A stretch of DNA of 64,000 bases from Palsa-504 sp963744575. Its GTDB lineage: Bacteria; Actinomycetota; Actinomycetes; Streptosporangiales; Streptosporangiaceae. Of the stretch, positions 52,727 to 62,119 are shown one piece after another. The stretch covers positions 3,091-67,090 of the forward strand of contig CAVUUF010000020.1 in the NCBI GenBank assembly GCA_963744575.1. The letters run 5' to 3'. The position numbers and the translations under genes are program-made. The notes below the pieces were generated by a model. The model did no database searches, was not told the origin of the DNA, and worked only from the letters and a program-made list of their open reading frames with translations. The first letter of the stretch is position 1. Each line of letters starts with the position of its first letter.

Positions 52727-53634
52727 GCGATCTGCCCCGGCTCGCCGCCACCCGGGCCGAACTCGCGGCGGCCCGGGCCGCCCCGAGCGGGCCCGTCGTC
52801 CTGGTGCCGACCATGGGCGCCCTGCACGCCGGGCACGAGCGGCTGCTGCGCGCGGCCCGCACGCTGGCCGGACCGAGGGGCAGCGTCGTCGTCTCGATCT
52901 TCGTCAACCCGCTCCAGTTCGGGCCGGGTGAGGACCTCCACCGCTACCCGCGGACCCTGGAGGAGGACCTGGCCATGTGCGCCCGCGAGGAGGTCGGGCT
53001 GGTCTTTGCCCCCTCGGCGGCCGAGATGTATCCCGGCGGCCGGCCGGAGGTGACCGTCGACCCGGGTCCGGCCGGGCGCCTGTTCGAGGGCGAGTTCCGC
53101 CCCGGCTTTTTCGGCGGCGTGCTGACCGTCGTGCTCAAGCTGCTGCACCTGACGCGCCCGGCCGTCGCGGTGTTCGGCCAGAAGGACGCGCAGCAGCTCG
53201 CACTGGTCCGCCGTATGGTGACCGACCTGGACCTGGACGTCGTGATCGAGCCCGTGCCGACCGCGCGTGATGCCGACGGGCTCGCCACCTCGAGCCGGAA
53301 CCGCTACCTGTCCGCGGCCGACCGGGCGGTGGCGCTCGCGCTGCCGCGCGCGCTGCTGGCCGGACAGACCCGGGCGGCCGGCGGCGCCGGCCCGGCCCTC
53401 GCCGCCGCCCGGGCCGTGCTGGCCGCCGAACCCGCCCTGGCGGTCGACTACGTCGCGGTGGTGGATCCGGGCACGTTCGGGCCGGCCGGGCCCGGGCCCG
53501 CGCTGCTGGTGGCGGCGGCCCGGGCGGGCGGGACGCGGCTGATCGACAACATGCCCGTCGTGCTGCCGGAAGGCGCCGCCGACGCCCAGGACGCTGCCAC
53601 GGGAGGACCGGCCGGCGATGCTGCTCACCATTGA
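52723..53634 (+). CDS. panC: Pantoate-beta-alanine ligase
   Basis: 303 residues from GTG 52723. MGALHAGHERLLRAAR is the HIGH-like ATP site; SIFVNPLQFGPGEDLHRYPR, KLLHLTRPAVAVFGQKDAQQL and TSSRNRYLSAADR complete the family pattern. It makes pantothenate from pantoate and beta-alanine. The C-terminus extends about 20 residues beyond the usual end and overlaps coaX by 17 bp. Confidence 0.94.
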   Translation: MSDLPRLAATRAELAAARAAPSGPVVLVPTMGALHAGHERLLRAARTLAGPRGSVVVSIFVNPLQFGPGEDLHRYPRTLEEDLAMCAREEVGLVFAPSAAEMYPGGRPEVTVDPGPAGRLFEGEFRPGFFGGVLTVVLKLLHLTRPAVAVFGQKDAQQLALVRRMVTDLDLDVVIEPVPTARDADGLATSSRNRYLSAADRAVALALPRALLAGQTRAAGGAGPALAAARAVLAAEPALAVDYVAVVDPGTFGPAGPGPALLVAAARAGGTRLIDNMPVVLPEGAADAQDAATGGPAGDAAHH

Positions 53635-54427
53635 CATCGGCAACACGAACACCGTACTCGGGGTCTTCGACTCCGACCGGGTGATCGAGCACTGGCGGAT
53701 CGCGACGATCCCGGACCGGACCGCGGACGAACTCGCCGTGGTGCTGCGCGGCCTGCTCGAGGGCAGCGGCACGCTCGCCGGGACGGAGATCAGCGGTATA
53801 TCGCTGTGCTCCACGGTGCCTTCGGTGCTGCGCGAGATGAGAGAGATGTGCGAGCGCTATTTCGGGGACCTGGAAACGGTCATCGTCGAGCCGGGGGTAA
53901 AGACGGGGGTGCCGGTGCAGACCGACAACCCCAAGGAAGTGGGCAGCGACCGGATCATGAACTCGCTCGCCGCGGTGCACCTTTACGGCGGCCCGGCCAT
54001 TGTCGTGGATTTCGGCACATCGACGAACTTCGACGCGGTGAGCTCCCGCGGCGAGTTCGTCGGCGGCGCGCTCGCGCCGGGCATCGAAATTTCAGTGGAC
54101 GCGCTGTCCCGCCGGGCCGCGCAGTTGCTTAAGGTCGAGCTGACTAGGCCACCGCGGGTGATCGGCAAAAATACCGTGGAGTCGCTGCAATCGGGCATCA
54201 TCTACGGCTTCGCCGCGCAAGTCGAGGGAATTGCGCGGCGGATGGCGCGGGAACTGTCGCCCGATGACCCGCGCGCGGTGACCACTATCGCCACTGGCGG
54301 CCTGGCGCCGCTCATTATCGACGAGGTGAGCGTCATTGACGCGTACGAGCCCTGGCTCACCCTGATTGGCCTGCGGCTGGTCTACGAGAAGAACGCGGGG
54401 CGCGCGGAGTTGCCCGGGCTGCGGTAA
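53618..54427 (+). CDS. coaX: Type III pantothenate kinase
   Basis: 269 residues. LLTIDIGNTNTVLGVFD is the phosphate 1 motif; GSDRIMNSLAAVHLYGGPAIVVDFGTSTNFDAV and GGALAPGIEISVDALSRRAA are typical of CoaX. It phosphorylates pantothenate, the step after panC, which it overlaps. Type III kinases need K+ or NH4+ and are not feedback-inhibited by CoA. Confidence 0.94.
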   Translation: MLLTIDIGNTNTVLGVFDSDRVIEHWRIATIPDRTADELAVVLRGLLEGSGTLAGTEISGISLCSTVPSVLREMREMCERYFGDLETVIVEPGVKTGVPVQTDNPKEVGSDRIMNSLAAVHLYGGPAIVVDFGTSTNFDAVSSRGEFVGGALAPGIEISVDALSRRAAQLLKVELTRPPRVIGKNTVESLQSGIIYGFAAQVEGIARRMARELSPDDPRAVTTIATGGLAPLIIDEVSVIDAYEPWLTLIGLRLVYEKNAGRAELPGLR

Positions 54428-54480
54428 CCCTCCGCGGCCAACCGGGTTTCCGGGTTTCCGGCTCTCCGGCTTCGCGGGGC

Positions 54481-55461
54481 TCAGGGGATCCGGACCGCGC
54501 CGTCGAAGGCGCTCCAGTAGACCGGTTCCACGTGCACCGGCACGCCGAAGTCGGACGCGTCGACCATCAGCCCGTTGCCGACGTAAATGCCGACGTGGCT
54601 GATGTCGGCGAAGAAGAAGACGAGGTCGCCGGGCTCCAGATCGCTGCGGGCCACGTGCATGCCCGAATTCCACAGCCAGCCGGTGTAGTGCGGCAGCGCG
54701 ATGCCCTCCTGCGCGAACGCCCATACCACGAGCCCGGAGCAGTCGAACTGGCCGGGGCCGGCCGCGCCCCACACGTAGGGGTCGCCCACCCGGGTGAGCG
54801 CCGCCCGCAGGGCCCCTGCCCCCACCGTGTTCGCGGTCGGGATGTCGACGGCCGGATAGGTGCCGGTCTGGGTGTAAAACGCCATCGCCTGCTTCATCGC
54901 CGCGCTGTTGACCCGATCGATCTTCGCGTCGATGAGCTTCTTCTTGGCGTCCATCTGGGCTTCGAGCGTGTTGACCTGTGCGATCTGCTGCTCGGCGGTC
55001 TGCTGGTCGCGCAGCGCCTGGGTCACCTGGCGGGCCAGCGCGTTGACCCGCATGCCGCTGGACTGGTCGAGCTCGGCGATGGCGGAGGCCTGGCTGAGGA
55101 ACTGCGCCGGGTTCCCGGTGGTGAGCGCCTGGAACGTCGGGTCGAGCCCGGAGCTCATGTAGTTCGCCGCGGCCAGCCGGGCCACCACCTGCCGGCCGAG
55201 GGCCAGCGCGGCGGCGCCCCGGCTGGCGGCGTTCTGCGCGATCTGGGCGTTGGCCTGGGCGCGGGTGAGCTGGATGCGCAGCCCGTCGTACTGCTCGCTC
55301 AGCGCGTTGATCTGGAACTCGAGCTGCCTGGCCTGAGCGACCAGAGTCTTCAGGTCCGGCTTCGGCGCGATGGCCTGCGCCGCGCTGATGCCGCCCGGCA
55401 CGATCAGGGCGAGCGCGACCGTCGTGACGGCGAGGCCCTTGGCTCCGCTCAGCTTCAGCAC
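54481..55461 (-). CDS. Secreted NlpC/P60 peptidoglycan endopeptidase
   Basis: 326 residues. A signal peptide (LAVTTVALALIVPGGISAAQA) leads to a coiled-coil region of about 160 residues (LKTLVAQARQLEFQINALSE, ALRDQQTAEQQIAQVNTL), then the C-terminal NlpC/P60 domain with C241 (FDCSGLVVWAF), H289 (ISHVGIYVGNG) and H310. It resembles RipA/Rpf-interacting hydrolases that cut D-Glu to mDAP bonds at division septa. The palindrome at 55487-55503 lies 26 bp upstream. Convergent with coaX. Confidence 0.92.
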   Translation of the reverse strand: MLKLSGAKGLAVTTVALALIVPGGISAAQAIAPKPDLKTLVAQARQLEFQINALSEQYDGLRIQLTRAQANAQIAQNAASRGAAALALGRQVVARLAAANYMSSGLDPTFQALTTGNPAQFLSQASAIAELDQSSGMRVNALARQVTQALRDQQTAEQQIAQVNTLEAQMDAKKKLIDAKIDRVNSAAMKQAMAFYTQTGTYPAVDIPTANTVGAGALRAALTRVGDPYVWGAAGPGQFDCSGLVVWAFAQEGIALPHYTGWLWNSGMHVARSDLEPGDLVFFFADISHVGIYVGNGLMVDASDFGVPVHVEPVYWSAFDGAVRIP

Positions 55462-55486
55462 AGCGATGCACGATATTGGAATCGAC

Positions 55487-55503
55487 GTCGGTTGCCAACC
55501 GAC
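55487..55503. promoter_or_regulatory. 17-bp palindrome in the divergent nlpC/p60-GNAT region
   Basis: GTCGGTTG-C-CAACCGAC is a perfect inverted repeat 26 bp from the endopeptidase start. It could be a repressor site or the stem of a leader hairpin. Confidence 0.4.
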
Positions 55504-55657
55504 TAGGGGGAAGCTTTACCTGGGACCCGCCCGGGACCGTCCCGGAGCCACGTCCTGAGCCGCGTCCCGGCCCGCGCGTGGTGGCCTGCCGCGGCGGGCG
55601 GTGGCCTGCCGGGCCCCGCGGGTCCGGCCGCCGCCACCGGCTATCGTGGACGGCGCT

Positions 55658-56161
55658 ATGGCTTATACGATCAGACCCGCGCGCACCCGGGACGTGCCGG
55701 TGATCCGGAAACTGATCGACTCGAACGTCGAGTCCAGGCGGCTGCTGACCAAGGCCACGGTCACCCTCTACGAGGACGTCCAGGAATTCTGCGTGGCCGA
55801 ACTCGACGCCGGCACGCTCGTGGCGGGCTGCGGCGCGCTGCATGTCATGTGGGAGGACCTCGCCGAGATCAGGACGGTCGCGGTCCGGGAAGACTGCCAG
55901 GGCCTCGGCATCGGGCACCGGATCGTGGCCGCGCTGCTGGACCGGGCCCGCGCCGTGGGCGTGAACCGGGTGTTCTGCCTTACTTTCGCGGTGGACTTCT
56001 TCGGCCGGCACGGATTCCAGCCGATCCTCGGTACCCCGGTGGCCGCGGAGGTGTACCGGGAGCTATTGCGCTCCTATGACGAAGGCGTGGCGGAGTTTCT
56101 CGACCTGGAACGGGTAAAGCCCAACACGCTAGGCAACACCCGCATGCTGCTGCGTCTGTGA
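55658..56161 (+). CDS. GNAT acetyltransferase, ArgA-like
   Basis: 167 residues: YTIRPARTRDVPVIRKLID at the start, and acetyl-CoA-binding IRTVAVREDCQGLGIGHRIV, then VFCLTFAVDFFGRHGFQPI. Stand-alone GNAT proteins of this form serve as N-acetylglutamate synthases in actinobacteria (the Rv2747 type), feeding arginine synthesis; the neighbourhood near lsr2 agrees with that group. No arginine genes are nearby to confirm. Confidence 0.8.
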   Translation: MAYTIRPARTRDVPVIRKLIDSNVESRRLLTKATVTLYEDVQEFCVAELDAGTLVAGCGALHVMWEDLAEIRTVAVREDCQGLGIGHRIVAALLDRARAVGVNRVFCLTFAVDFFGRHGFQPILGTPVAAEVYRELLRSYDEGVAEFLDLERVKPNTLGNTRMLLRL

Positions 56162-56274
56162 CCGAATCGGGAAATGAGCATCGGTGTGGACCTGGAGATC
56201 CCAGCGAACCCGGAGACGATACGGGTCCAGCGGGAGCAGTGTCCGGCTCGGACCGCTGAAGAGAGGAGCCCGGT

Positions 56275-56424
56275 ATGTGGCAGGATCTCGCCGCACTGAC
56301 TCCGCCCCTGGTCGTTTGCGTCGCGTTCCTCATCGGCGTGGCGCTGCTGCTGCGCCGGGAGATGTCACCGAAGCGCCGCGCCAAGCGGAACGACCGGCGC
56401 CGTTCGCGTGACCAGGGGTCTTGA
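56275..56424 (+). CDS. 49-residue membrane peptide
   Basis: The ATG at 56275 follows AGAGGAG. MWQDLAALTPPLVVCVAFLI starts with a short lead and a helix (PLVVCVAFLIGVALLL), then a very basic tail RREMSPKRRAKRNDRRRSRD. Single-pass with a positive cytosolic end. No family recognised. It lies between the GNAT gene and lsr2 on the same strand. Confidence 0.5.
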   Translation: MWQDLAALTPPLVVCVAFLIGVALLLRREMSPKRRAKRNDRRRSRDQGS

Positions 56425-56635
56425 AATATGCGGAACGGCGGGTTTTATCCACCGCAGAACTGCACGGACTGGGTGAACGGCATGGCCGCGAGTTCACGGT
56501 AACCACACAGTTCGTGATCTACTGCCAGTTCACGCGCTAACCGCGCCCTCTAGGCTCGATTACTCTGCGTAACTGCCCTGGGATGTCACCCGATGGTCAC
56601 GGCGCAACACAAAACAACTGTCGCTAGTTACAGAA

Positions 56636-56663
56636 TTGTCAGCGCCTGGGATTTGGGTATACA
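56636..56663 (+). promoter_or_regulatory. Candidate sigma-70 type promoter of lsr2
   Basis: TTGTCA (56636-56641), 16-base spacer, TATACA (56658-56663), about 44 bases before the lsr2 ATG in a locally AT-rich stretch. Since Lsr2 prefers AT-rich DNA, self-binding here is possible. Confidence 0.5.
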
Positions 56664-56706
56664 TTTAGCAACCGAAATAGGTTGCTCCGTCAGAAGGGCT
56701 GTTTCC

Positions 56707-57030
56707 ATGGCACAGAAGGTGCAGGTGCTCCTGGTTGACGATCTCGACGGGAGTGAGGCCACCGAGACCGTCTCGTTTGGGCTCGATGGCGCCGCGTATG
56801 AGATCGATCTGAGTTCAGGCAACGCGGGCAAGCTCCGTAAAGAGCTGGGCCAATATGTTGAGCACGCGCGCAAAGCGAGTGCTCCGGCTAGGCGCCGCCG
56901 GGCGCGCACCGGCCCCGGCCGCGAGCGCAGCGCCCAAATCAGGCAGTGGGCGAAGCAGCGCGGTTACAAGGTCAATGAGCGCGGGCGCATTCCCGCCAAC
57001 ATCGTCGCGGAGTACGAAGCCGCGCACTAG
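56707..57030 (+). CDS. lsr2: Lsr2 nucleoid-associated protein
   Basis: 107 residues from ATG 56707 (MAQKVQVLLVDDLDGSEATE). The N-terminal dimerisation domain is followed by a basic linker (APARRRRARTGPG) and the C-terminal DNA-binding domain with the RGR hook (YKVNERGRIPANIVAEYE). Lsr2 silences AT-rich, often foreign DNA by minor-groove binding and bridging. Relevant here because the window carries much acquired DNA. Confidence 0.95.
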   Translation: MAQKVQVLLVDDLDGSEATETVSFGLDGAAYEIDLSSGNAGKLRKELGQYVEHARKASAPARRRRARTGPGRERSAQIRQWAKQRGYKVNERGRIPANIVAEYEAAH

Positions 57031-57210
57031 CCTCAACGATTCAGGGGTGGGGCGAGGTTAGTTACTGATCGTGTTGTGCCGGTTTTCGGCGGTGGTATCT
57101 GGTTCACATGTTCCCAGCGGATGGCAGACGGCCCGATGTGCTCGGGGGGCACCGGCTCCGACTGCGCCGGGGCGGCCTCCTTTCCGGGTCGCAGGAGCAG
57201 GGGTGGCTGG

Positions 57211-58647
57211 TCAGGCGGGTGCTGGCAGGGCGCACAGGCGCTGCCAGCAGGTCAGGAATGCCTCCTTCCAGGGCCAGGTGCGGCTGATCTTCAGCACCCG
57301 GGCACGGGCGTGGCGGACCAGCCGGGCGGGCAGGCTCAGCAACCGGTAGCGCAGCGTGTCCGGCTCGGCGTCCTTGAGGTCGTCGCAGTCGTACAGGCCG
57401 AGCAGCCGGCACCAGGCGGCCAGGTCGGCGGCGAGGTTGGCGGCCAGCACCCAGCCGCAGTTCACCACCCAGGTCTTCGACGGCAAATTGCGCAGGCCCA
57501 TCGACTTGGCGGTGCGCACGCCGTCCTCGACGACGGCGTGCTGGCGGTGCAGCACGTCGATGAACTGGGCGTGGTGGCTGCCGGGCACGCCGCCGATTCC
57601 GCCGGCGGCCGGGATGTTCGTGCAGATGATGGAGTACCGCCACCCGGTGGCGCGCTCGTAGGCGGTCAGGTTCCTGGCCTGCCGCCGCGATGGCCTGGTG
57701 CGGCGCACGATCCACCGCAGCCCGGCGGGCCAGCGCCCGGCCCGGCGCATCAGGTGGGTGATCTCGGCGACGTGCTTGTCGTCTTGCACGACCCCCTCCT
57801 GGTCCACTGCGGCCTGCCATGCGCTGGCGGGCAGCAGCCGGATCGCCTGCTCATCGGCCCCGGTGATGGCCCAGCCGCAGGTGAACAGCACGGTCCGGCA
57901 CCGAGACGATAGCGACAGCAGGTGATCGATGAGCTCGTGGCTGGCGCCGGCCCCGTCCACGCGGACCAGCAGCTTCGACCGCATGCGGGCCGGGATCTGC
58001 CGGATCGCCGCCGTCAGCACGGCGAGGTGATCGGCGAAGGTGTTCGAGCCGGCGTTGCCCGGCCGTAGCAGCATTGCCAGGCTCTCGGCGGTATTGGCCA
58101 GCCAGGCCCCCAGCGGATGGAAGCCATACCCGGACTTGAACGTCGGGGCGGCCCCTTCCTTGTCGCTGCGCGCGGTGATCAGCGTCGCGTCCAGGTCGAT
58201 GACCAGCCAGCCTGCCAGCAGCTTCCCGGCGATGGCCAGCCACGGGAACCCGGCCGGGGTCGCGCAGATCAGCTGCCACACGTGCGCCCGGACCGCCGCC
58301 CGCGCCCGGGCGATCTTGTCCAGGGTCCGGGGGTCAGCCAGCTCCAGCGTCCGCCGCACCGTGGTATCCGACGGCGCGGCCCCCAAGACCGGTTCCTGGT
58401 GCGCCAGCACGGCGATATCGCTCATGCTGGCCGCCCCGAGCGCGATCGCCACCGCCATCGAGATCAGCGCTATCCCGCGATCGATCAGCGGGAACTTCCC
58501 CTTCCGGCCCAGCGCCGCGCCGAGCGCTGACGTCAGGCCGCACTGATCCGCCAGCTTGCGCAGCAGCACCGCCCCGGCATGACCGATCAGCCCATCGGCG
58601 TCCGGAGCCACGGACAAGTTCCGGTCCCAGCGCGTATCCTTCGCCAT
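57211..58647 (-). CDS. IS1380-family transposase
   Basis: 478 residues, intact. DDE residues are likely D153 in LVIDLDATLI, D in LVRVDGAGASHELID and E in HAVVEDGVRTAKSMGLRNLP. It is an IS1380-type protein: FPLIDRGIALISMAVAIALG near the start, FKSGYGFHPLGAWL in the middle, and ANLAADLAAWCRLLGL near the end. Flanks at 57031-57210 and 58648-58900 should hold the ends; CCTCAACGATTCAGG at 57031 and the complement of TGAATCGGAGG at 58889-58899 are weak candidates for terminal repeats. Inserted between lsr2 and clpC, a spacing otherwise short in relatives. Confidence 0.88.
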   Translation of the reverse strand: MAKDTRWDRNLSVAPDADGLIGHAGAVLLRKLADQCGLTSALGAALGRKGKFPLIDRGIALISMAVAIALGAASMSDIAVLAHQEPVLGAAPSDTTVRRTLELADPRTLDKIARARAAVRAHVWQLICATPAGFPWLAIAGKLLAGWLVIDLDATLITARSDKEGAAPTFKSGYGFHPLGAWLANTAESLAMLLRPGNAGSNTFADHLAVLTAAIRQIPARMRSKLLVRVDGAGASHELIDHLLSLSSRCRTVLFTCGWAITGADEQAIRLLPASAWQAAVDQEGVVQDDKHVAEITHLMRRAGRWPAGLRWIVRRTRPSRRQARNLTAYERATGWRYSIICTNIPAAGGIGGVPGSHHAQFIDVLHRQHAVVEDGVRTAKSMGLRNLPSKTWVVNCGWVLAANLAADLAAWCRLLGLYDCDDLKDAEPDTLRYRLLSLPARLVRHARARVLKISRTWPWKEAFLTCWQRLCALPAPA

Positions 58648-59463
58648 TGAGGAGCGCTCCAGTTTCCAGAGATCACAACGGCGTGGTTACCGCGTAATCT
58701 CCCAGGACGGGGCGCTCTTCGCTACCTGCGCTGCGTCGCTCTCGCTTGACCCACGAGCGGGCTCGCGTCATCTCGGGCCCTTTGAACCCGCCGCACCCAG
58801 CAGGTGCAGCCTCGCGCCACCGCCACGGCCTTAAACCGGCAGCTCAGCACGCTGAACGCACGAAAAACCGCTGATCACGGCCTGGAGTTGAATCGGAGGC
58901 TAGCGCACCGGAGTGCGCGGGGTTTAGCGGCTCCCGGGTCATCGCGCGCGGCGAGTGACAGCCAGCGCGGCGATGTCCCAGCGGACCAGCTCGGCCCAGG
59001 CTCATAGCAGGCCTGGCAGTGGCGGGGCAGGCCATAGCGCACCGTTGGCCCGGAGGGGCGGACACACCGTCCGGGGGCCAGCGGTGCGTCTTGCTTTTCC
59101 AGCGCCCCCGTCGGATGCCCGTCCTCTAGGCCCCGTCAGCCTCATGCGTCTCACCGTCCTCGTCTTCCCGCCTGATCCCGGCCAGCGCGCCTGCGGCCCC
59201 GCTGCCCCATCCGGAGGACGATCACGGGACGCGCGAATGGGCCGTTCGCTTGCGGCGTATCTGGCCCGGTACAGGGAACATGGGCCTCATTTACCGGGTT
59301 TGATGAGGATGAACGGCCATGTCCAGGGAACGTCTTGTGGTGCGAGGCGCATACTCGCATTAAGCGTGACCGTGGGCACGCGGCTACGATGCGGAGTAGG
59401 CAAGGTAGGGCTCGATCCTATGAGAACCCCATCCCGCCCCCGTGCTGTGAGGAGAGCGACGAC
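58648..59463. other. Region between the IS and clpC
   Basis: About 816 bp. The left part is probably the rest of the IS and its flank; no gene is recognised. The right ~250 bp hold the clpC promoter region, including the ClgR-like box at 59244-59257, with GCGAA...TTCGC symmetry just before. GAGGAGAG at 59451-59458 is the ribosome binding site for clpC. Confidence 0.45.
59244..59257 (+). promoter_or_regulatory. ClgR-type operator candidate upstream of clpC
   Basis: GTTCGC-N5-GCG fits the ClgR consensus known from actinobacterial clp promoters; it lies about 207 bp upstream of the clpC ATG. An inverted GCGAA half lies at 59233-59237. Confidence 0.4.
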
Positions 59464-62052
59464 ATGTTCGAGAGGTTTACCGACAGAGCGCGGCGGGTTG
59501 TTGTCCTGGCGCAAGAAGAAGCCAGGATGCTCAATCACAACTACATCGGCACCGAGCACATCCTGCTCGGCCTCATCCATGAGGGCGAAGGTGTAGCGGC
59601 CAAGGCGCTCGAGTCACTGGGGATCAGCCTGGACGCGGTGCGGCAGCAGGTTGAGGAGATCATCGGCCAGGGCCAGCAGGCGCCGTCCGGGCACATCCCG
59701 TTCACGCCCCGGGCCAAGAAGGTGCTTGAGCTTTCGCTGCGCGAGGCGCTGCAACTCGGCCACAACTACATCGGCACCGAGCACATCCTGCTCGGCCTCA
59801 TCCGTGAGGGCGACGGCGTGGCCGCGCAGGTGCTGGTGAAGCTGGGCGCGGACCTGAACCGGGTGCGCCAGCAGGTCATCCAGCTGCTGCACGGGTACCA
59901 GGGCAAGGAGCCGGCCTCGGCCGGGACCGCGGCCGAGGCCGCGCCGTCGACGTCCCTGGTCCTGGACCAGTTCGGCCGCAATCTCACCCAGGGCGCGCGC
60001 GAGGGCAAGCTCGACCCGGTCATCGGCCGGGAGAAGGAAATCGAGCGGGTCATGCAGGTGCTGTCCCGCCGGACCAAGAACAACCCGGTGCTGGTGGGCG
60101 CGCCCGGCGTGGGCAAGACGGCGGTCGTCGAGGGCCTGGCGCAGAAGATAGTCAAGGGCGAGGTCCCCGAGACCATCAAGGACAAGCAGCTGTACACGCT
60201 GGACCTGGGCGCCCTGGTGGCCGGCTCGCGTTACCGCGGCGACTTCGAAGAGCGGCTCAAGAAGGTGCTCAAGGAGATCCGCACCCGCGGCGACATCATC
60301 CTGTTCATCGACGAGATCCACACGCTCGTCGGGGCGGGTGCCGCCGAGGGGGCCATCGACGCGGCCTCGATCCTGAAGCCGATGCTGGCCCGCGGCGAGC
60401 TGCAGACCATCGGTGCCACCACGCTCGACGAGTACCGCAAGTACCTGGAGAAGGACGCCGCGCTCGAGCGCCGCTTCCAGCCCATCCAGGTGGCGGAGCC
60501 GACGATCTCGCACACCATCGAGATCCTTAAGGGGCTGCGCGACCGGTACGAGGCTCACCACCGCGTGTCCATCACGGACGACGCGCTGGTCGCCTCGGCC
60601 CAGCTGGCCGACCGCTACATCAGCGACCGCTTCCTGCCGGACAAGGCCATCGACCTGATCGACGAGGCCGGCTCCCGGATGCGGATCCGGCGCATGACCG
60701 CGCCGCCGGACCTGCGCGAGTACGACGAGAAGATCGCCCAGGTGCGCCGGGAGAAGGAATCGGCCATCGACTCCCAGGACTTCGAGAAGGCCGCGGCGCT
60801 GCGGGACAACGAGAAGCAGCTGCTGGCCAAGAAGGCGGCCCGGGAGAAGGAGTGGAAGGCCGGCGACATGGACGTCGTGGCCGAGGTGAACCAGGAACTC
60901 ATCGCCGAGGTCCTCGCCACCGCCACCGGCATCCCCGTGTTCAAGCTCACCGAGGAGGAGTCGCAGCGCCTGCTCCGCATGGAGGATGAGCTGCACAAGC
61001 GGGTCATCGGCCAGAACGACGCCATCAAGGCGCTGTCGCAGGCGATCCGGCGTACCCGGGCCGGCCTGAAGGACCCCAAGCGCCCCGGCGGCTCGTTCAT
61101 CTTCGCCGGGCCGTCCGGCGTCGGCAAGACGGAGCTGTCCAAGACGCTGGCCGAGTTCCTGTTCGGCGACGAGGACTCGCTCATCCAGCTGGACATGAGC
61201 GAGTACATGGAGAAGCACACGGTGTCCCGGCTGTTCGGGTCCCCGCCCGGGTACGTCGGGTACGAGGAAGGCGGCCAGCTCACCGAGAAGGTCCGCAGGC
61301 GCCCGTTCTCCGTGGTGCTGTTCGACGAGATCGAGAAGGCGCATCCGGACATCTTCAACTCGCTGCTGCAGATCCTGGAGGACGGCCGCCTGACCGACGC
61401 CCAGGGCCGCATGGTCGACTTCAAGAACACCGTCATCATCATGACGACCAACCTGGGCACCCGGGACATCTCCAAGGGCGTGACCGTCGGGTTCGCCCGG
61501 CAGGGTGAGAGCCGCGGCTCGTACGACCGGATGAAGAACAAGGTCCAGGAGGAGCTGAAGCAGCACTTCCGGCCGGAGTTCCTCAACCGCGTGGACGACA
61601 TCATCGTCTTCCACCAGCTCGACCGGGACGAGATCTTCCGGATCGTCGACCTGATGATCGCCAAGGTCGACGACCGCCTGAAGGACCGCGACATGGCCAT
61701 CGAGCTGCGCCCGGCGGCCAAGGACCTGCTGTCCCAGCGTGGCTACGACCCGGTTCTCGGCGCCCGGCCGCTGCGCCGCACGATTCAGCGGGAGATCGAG
61801 GACAGCCTGTCGGAGAAGATCCTGTTCGGCGAGCTCAGGCCGGGACAGATCGTCATCGTGGACACCGAAGGCAGCGGCGAGACCGCGAAGTTCACCTTCA
61901 ACGGCGTCCCGAAGCCCGACGTGGTGCCGGACGTGCCCGCTCCGGAGATGGCGAGCGAGCCGGTCGCCAGCAAGGGCGGCGCGGTGAGCAGTTCGACCGG
62001 CAGCCCCGGGCCGCAGGACAGCGGGGGCGGCACCGCCTCCGCGATGGGCTAG
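59464..62052 (+). CDS. clpC: ATP-dependent Clp protease ATPase subunit ClpC
   Basis: 862 residues from ATG 59464. Two Clp-N repeats (YIGTEHILLGLIHEGEGVA and YIGTEHILLGLIREGDGVA), AAA-1 with GAPGVGKT near 212 and FIDEIHTLVGAG, a UVR-type middle coil (REKESAIDSQDFEKAAALRD), and AAA-2 with GPSGVGKT near 549 and VVLFDEIEKAH. It unfolds proteins for ClpP and is essential in many actinobacteria. Complete, with the usual Ser/Gly-rich tail. Confidence 0.96.
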   Translation: MFERFTDRARRVVVLAQEEARMLNHNYIGTEHILLGLIHEGEGVAAKALESLGISLDAVRQQVEEIIGQGQQAPSGHIPFTPRAKKVLELSLREALQLGHNYIGTEHILLGLIREGDGVAAQVLVKLGADLNRVRQQVIQLLHGYQGKEPASAGTAAEAAPSTSLVLDQFGRNLTQGAREGKLDPVIGREKEIERVMQVLSRRTKNNPVLVGAPGVGKTAVVEGLAQKIVKGEVPETIKDKQLYTLDLGALVAGSRYRGDFEERLKKVLKEIRTRGDIILFIDEIHTLVGAGAAEGAIDAASILKPMLARGELQTIGATTLDEYRKYLEKDAALERRFQPIQVAEPTISHTIEILKGLRDRYEAHHRVSITDDALVASAQLADRYISDRFLPDKAIDLIDEAGSRMRIRRMTAPPDLREYDEKIAQVRREKESAIDSQDFEKAAALRDNEKQLLAKKAAREKEWKAGDMDVVAEVNQELIAEVLATATGIPVFKLTEEESQRLLRMEDELHKRVIGQNDAIKALSQAIRRTRAGLKDPKRPGGSFIFAGPSGVGKTELSKTLAEFLFGDEDSLIQLDMSEYMEKHTVSRLFGSPPGYVGYEEGGQLTEKVRRRPFSVVLFDEIEKAHPDIFNSLLQILEDGRLTDAQGRMVDFKNTVIIMTTNLGTRDISKGVTVGFARQGESRGSYDRMKNKVQEELKQHFRPEFLNRVDDIIVFHQLDRDEIFRIVDLMIAKVDDRLKDRDMAIELRPAAKDLLSQRGYDPVLGARPLRRTIQREIEDSLSEKILFGELRPGQIVIVDTEGSGETAKFTFNGVPKPDVVPDVPAPEMASEPVASKGGAVSSSTGSPGPQDSGGGTASAMG

Positions 62053-62071
62053 CCCGCCAGGCTCAACGCAC

Positions 62072-62119
62072 TGAAACCCGGGTTCCACGGCCTCCTGGCG
62101 CAGTGGAGCCCGGGTTTCA
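62072..62119. terminator. Bidirectional terminator between clpC and mutY
   Basis: TGAAACCCGGGTTCCAC (62072-62088) pairs with GTGGAGCCCGGGTTTCA (62103-62119); one mismatch in 17. It ends clpC transcription; its right arm contains the mutY stop codon, so it can serve both convergent genes. Confidence 0.8.

Noticed and set aside
55400..55600. A c-di-AMP (ydaO-type) riboswitch upstream of the NlpC/P60 gene
   Set aside because: A CCCAGGT element is present on the minus strand, but the conserved GGGTGAATC-type core and the full set of helices were not found; only the palindrome is supported.
57031..58899. Terminal inverted repeats of the IS1380 element (CCTCAACGATTCA against CCTCCGATTCA)
   Set aside because: The match needs a two-base gap and no target duplication was found, so the element ends are not annotated as fixed.
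59614..62088. Long antisense frame over clpC, with similar ones over ftsH and the Mo subunit gene
   Set aside because: Mirror frames of strongly codon-biased GC-rich genes; no family similarity, and the sense genes are certain.
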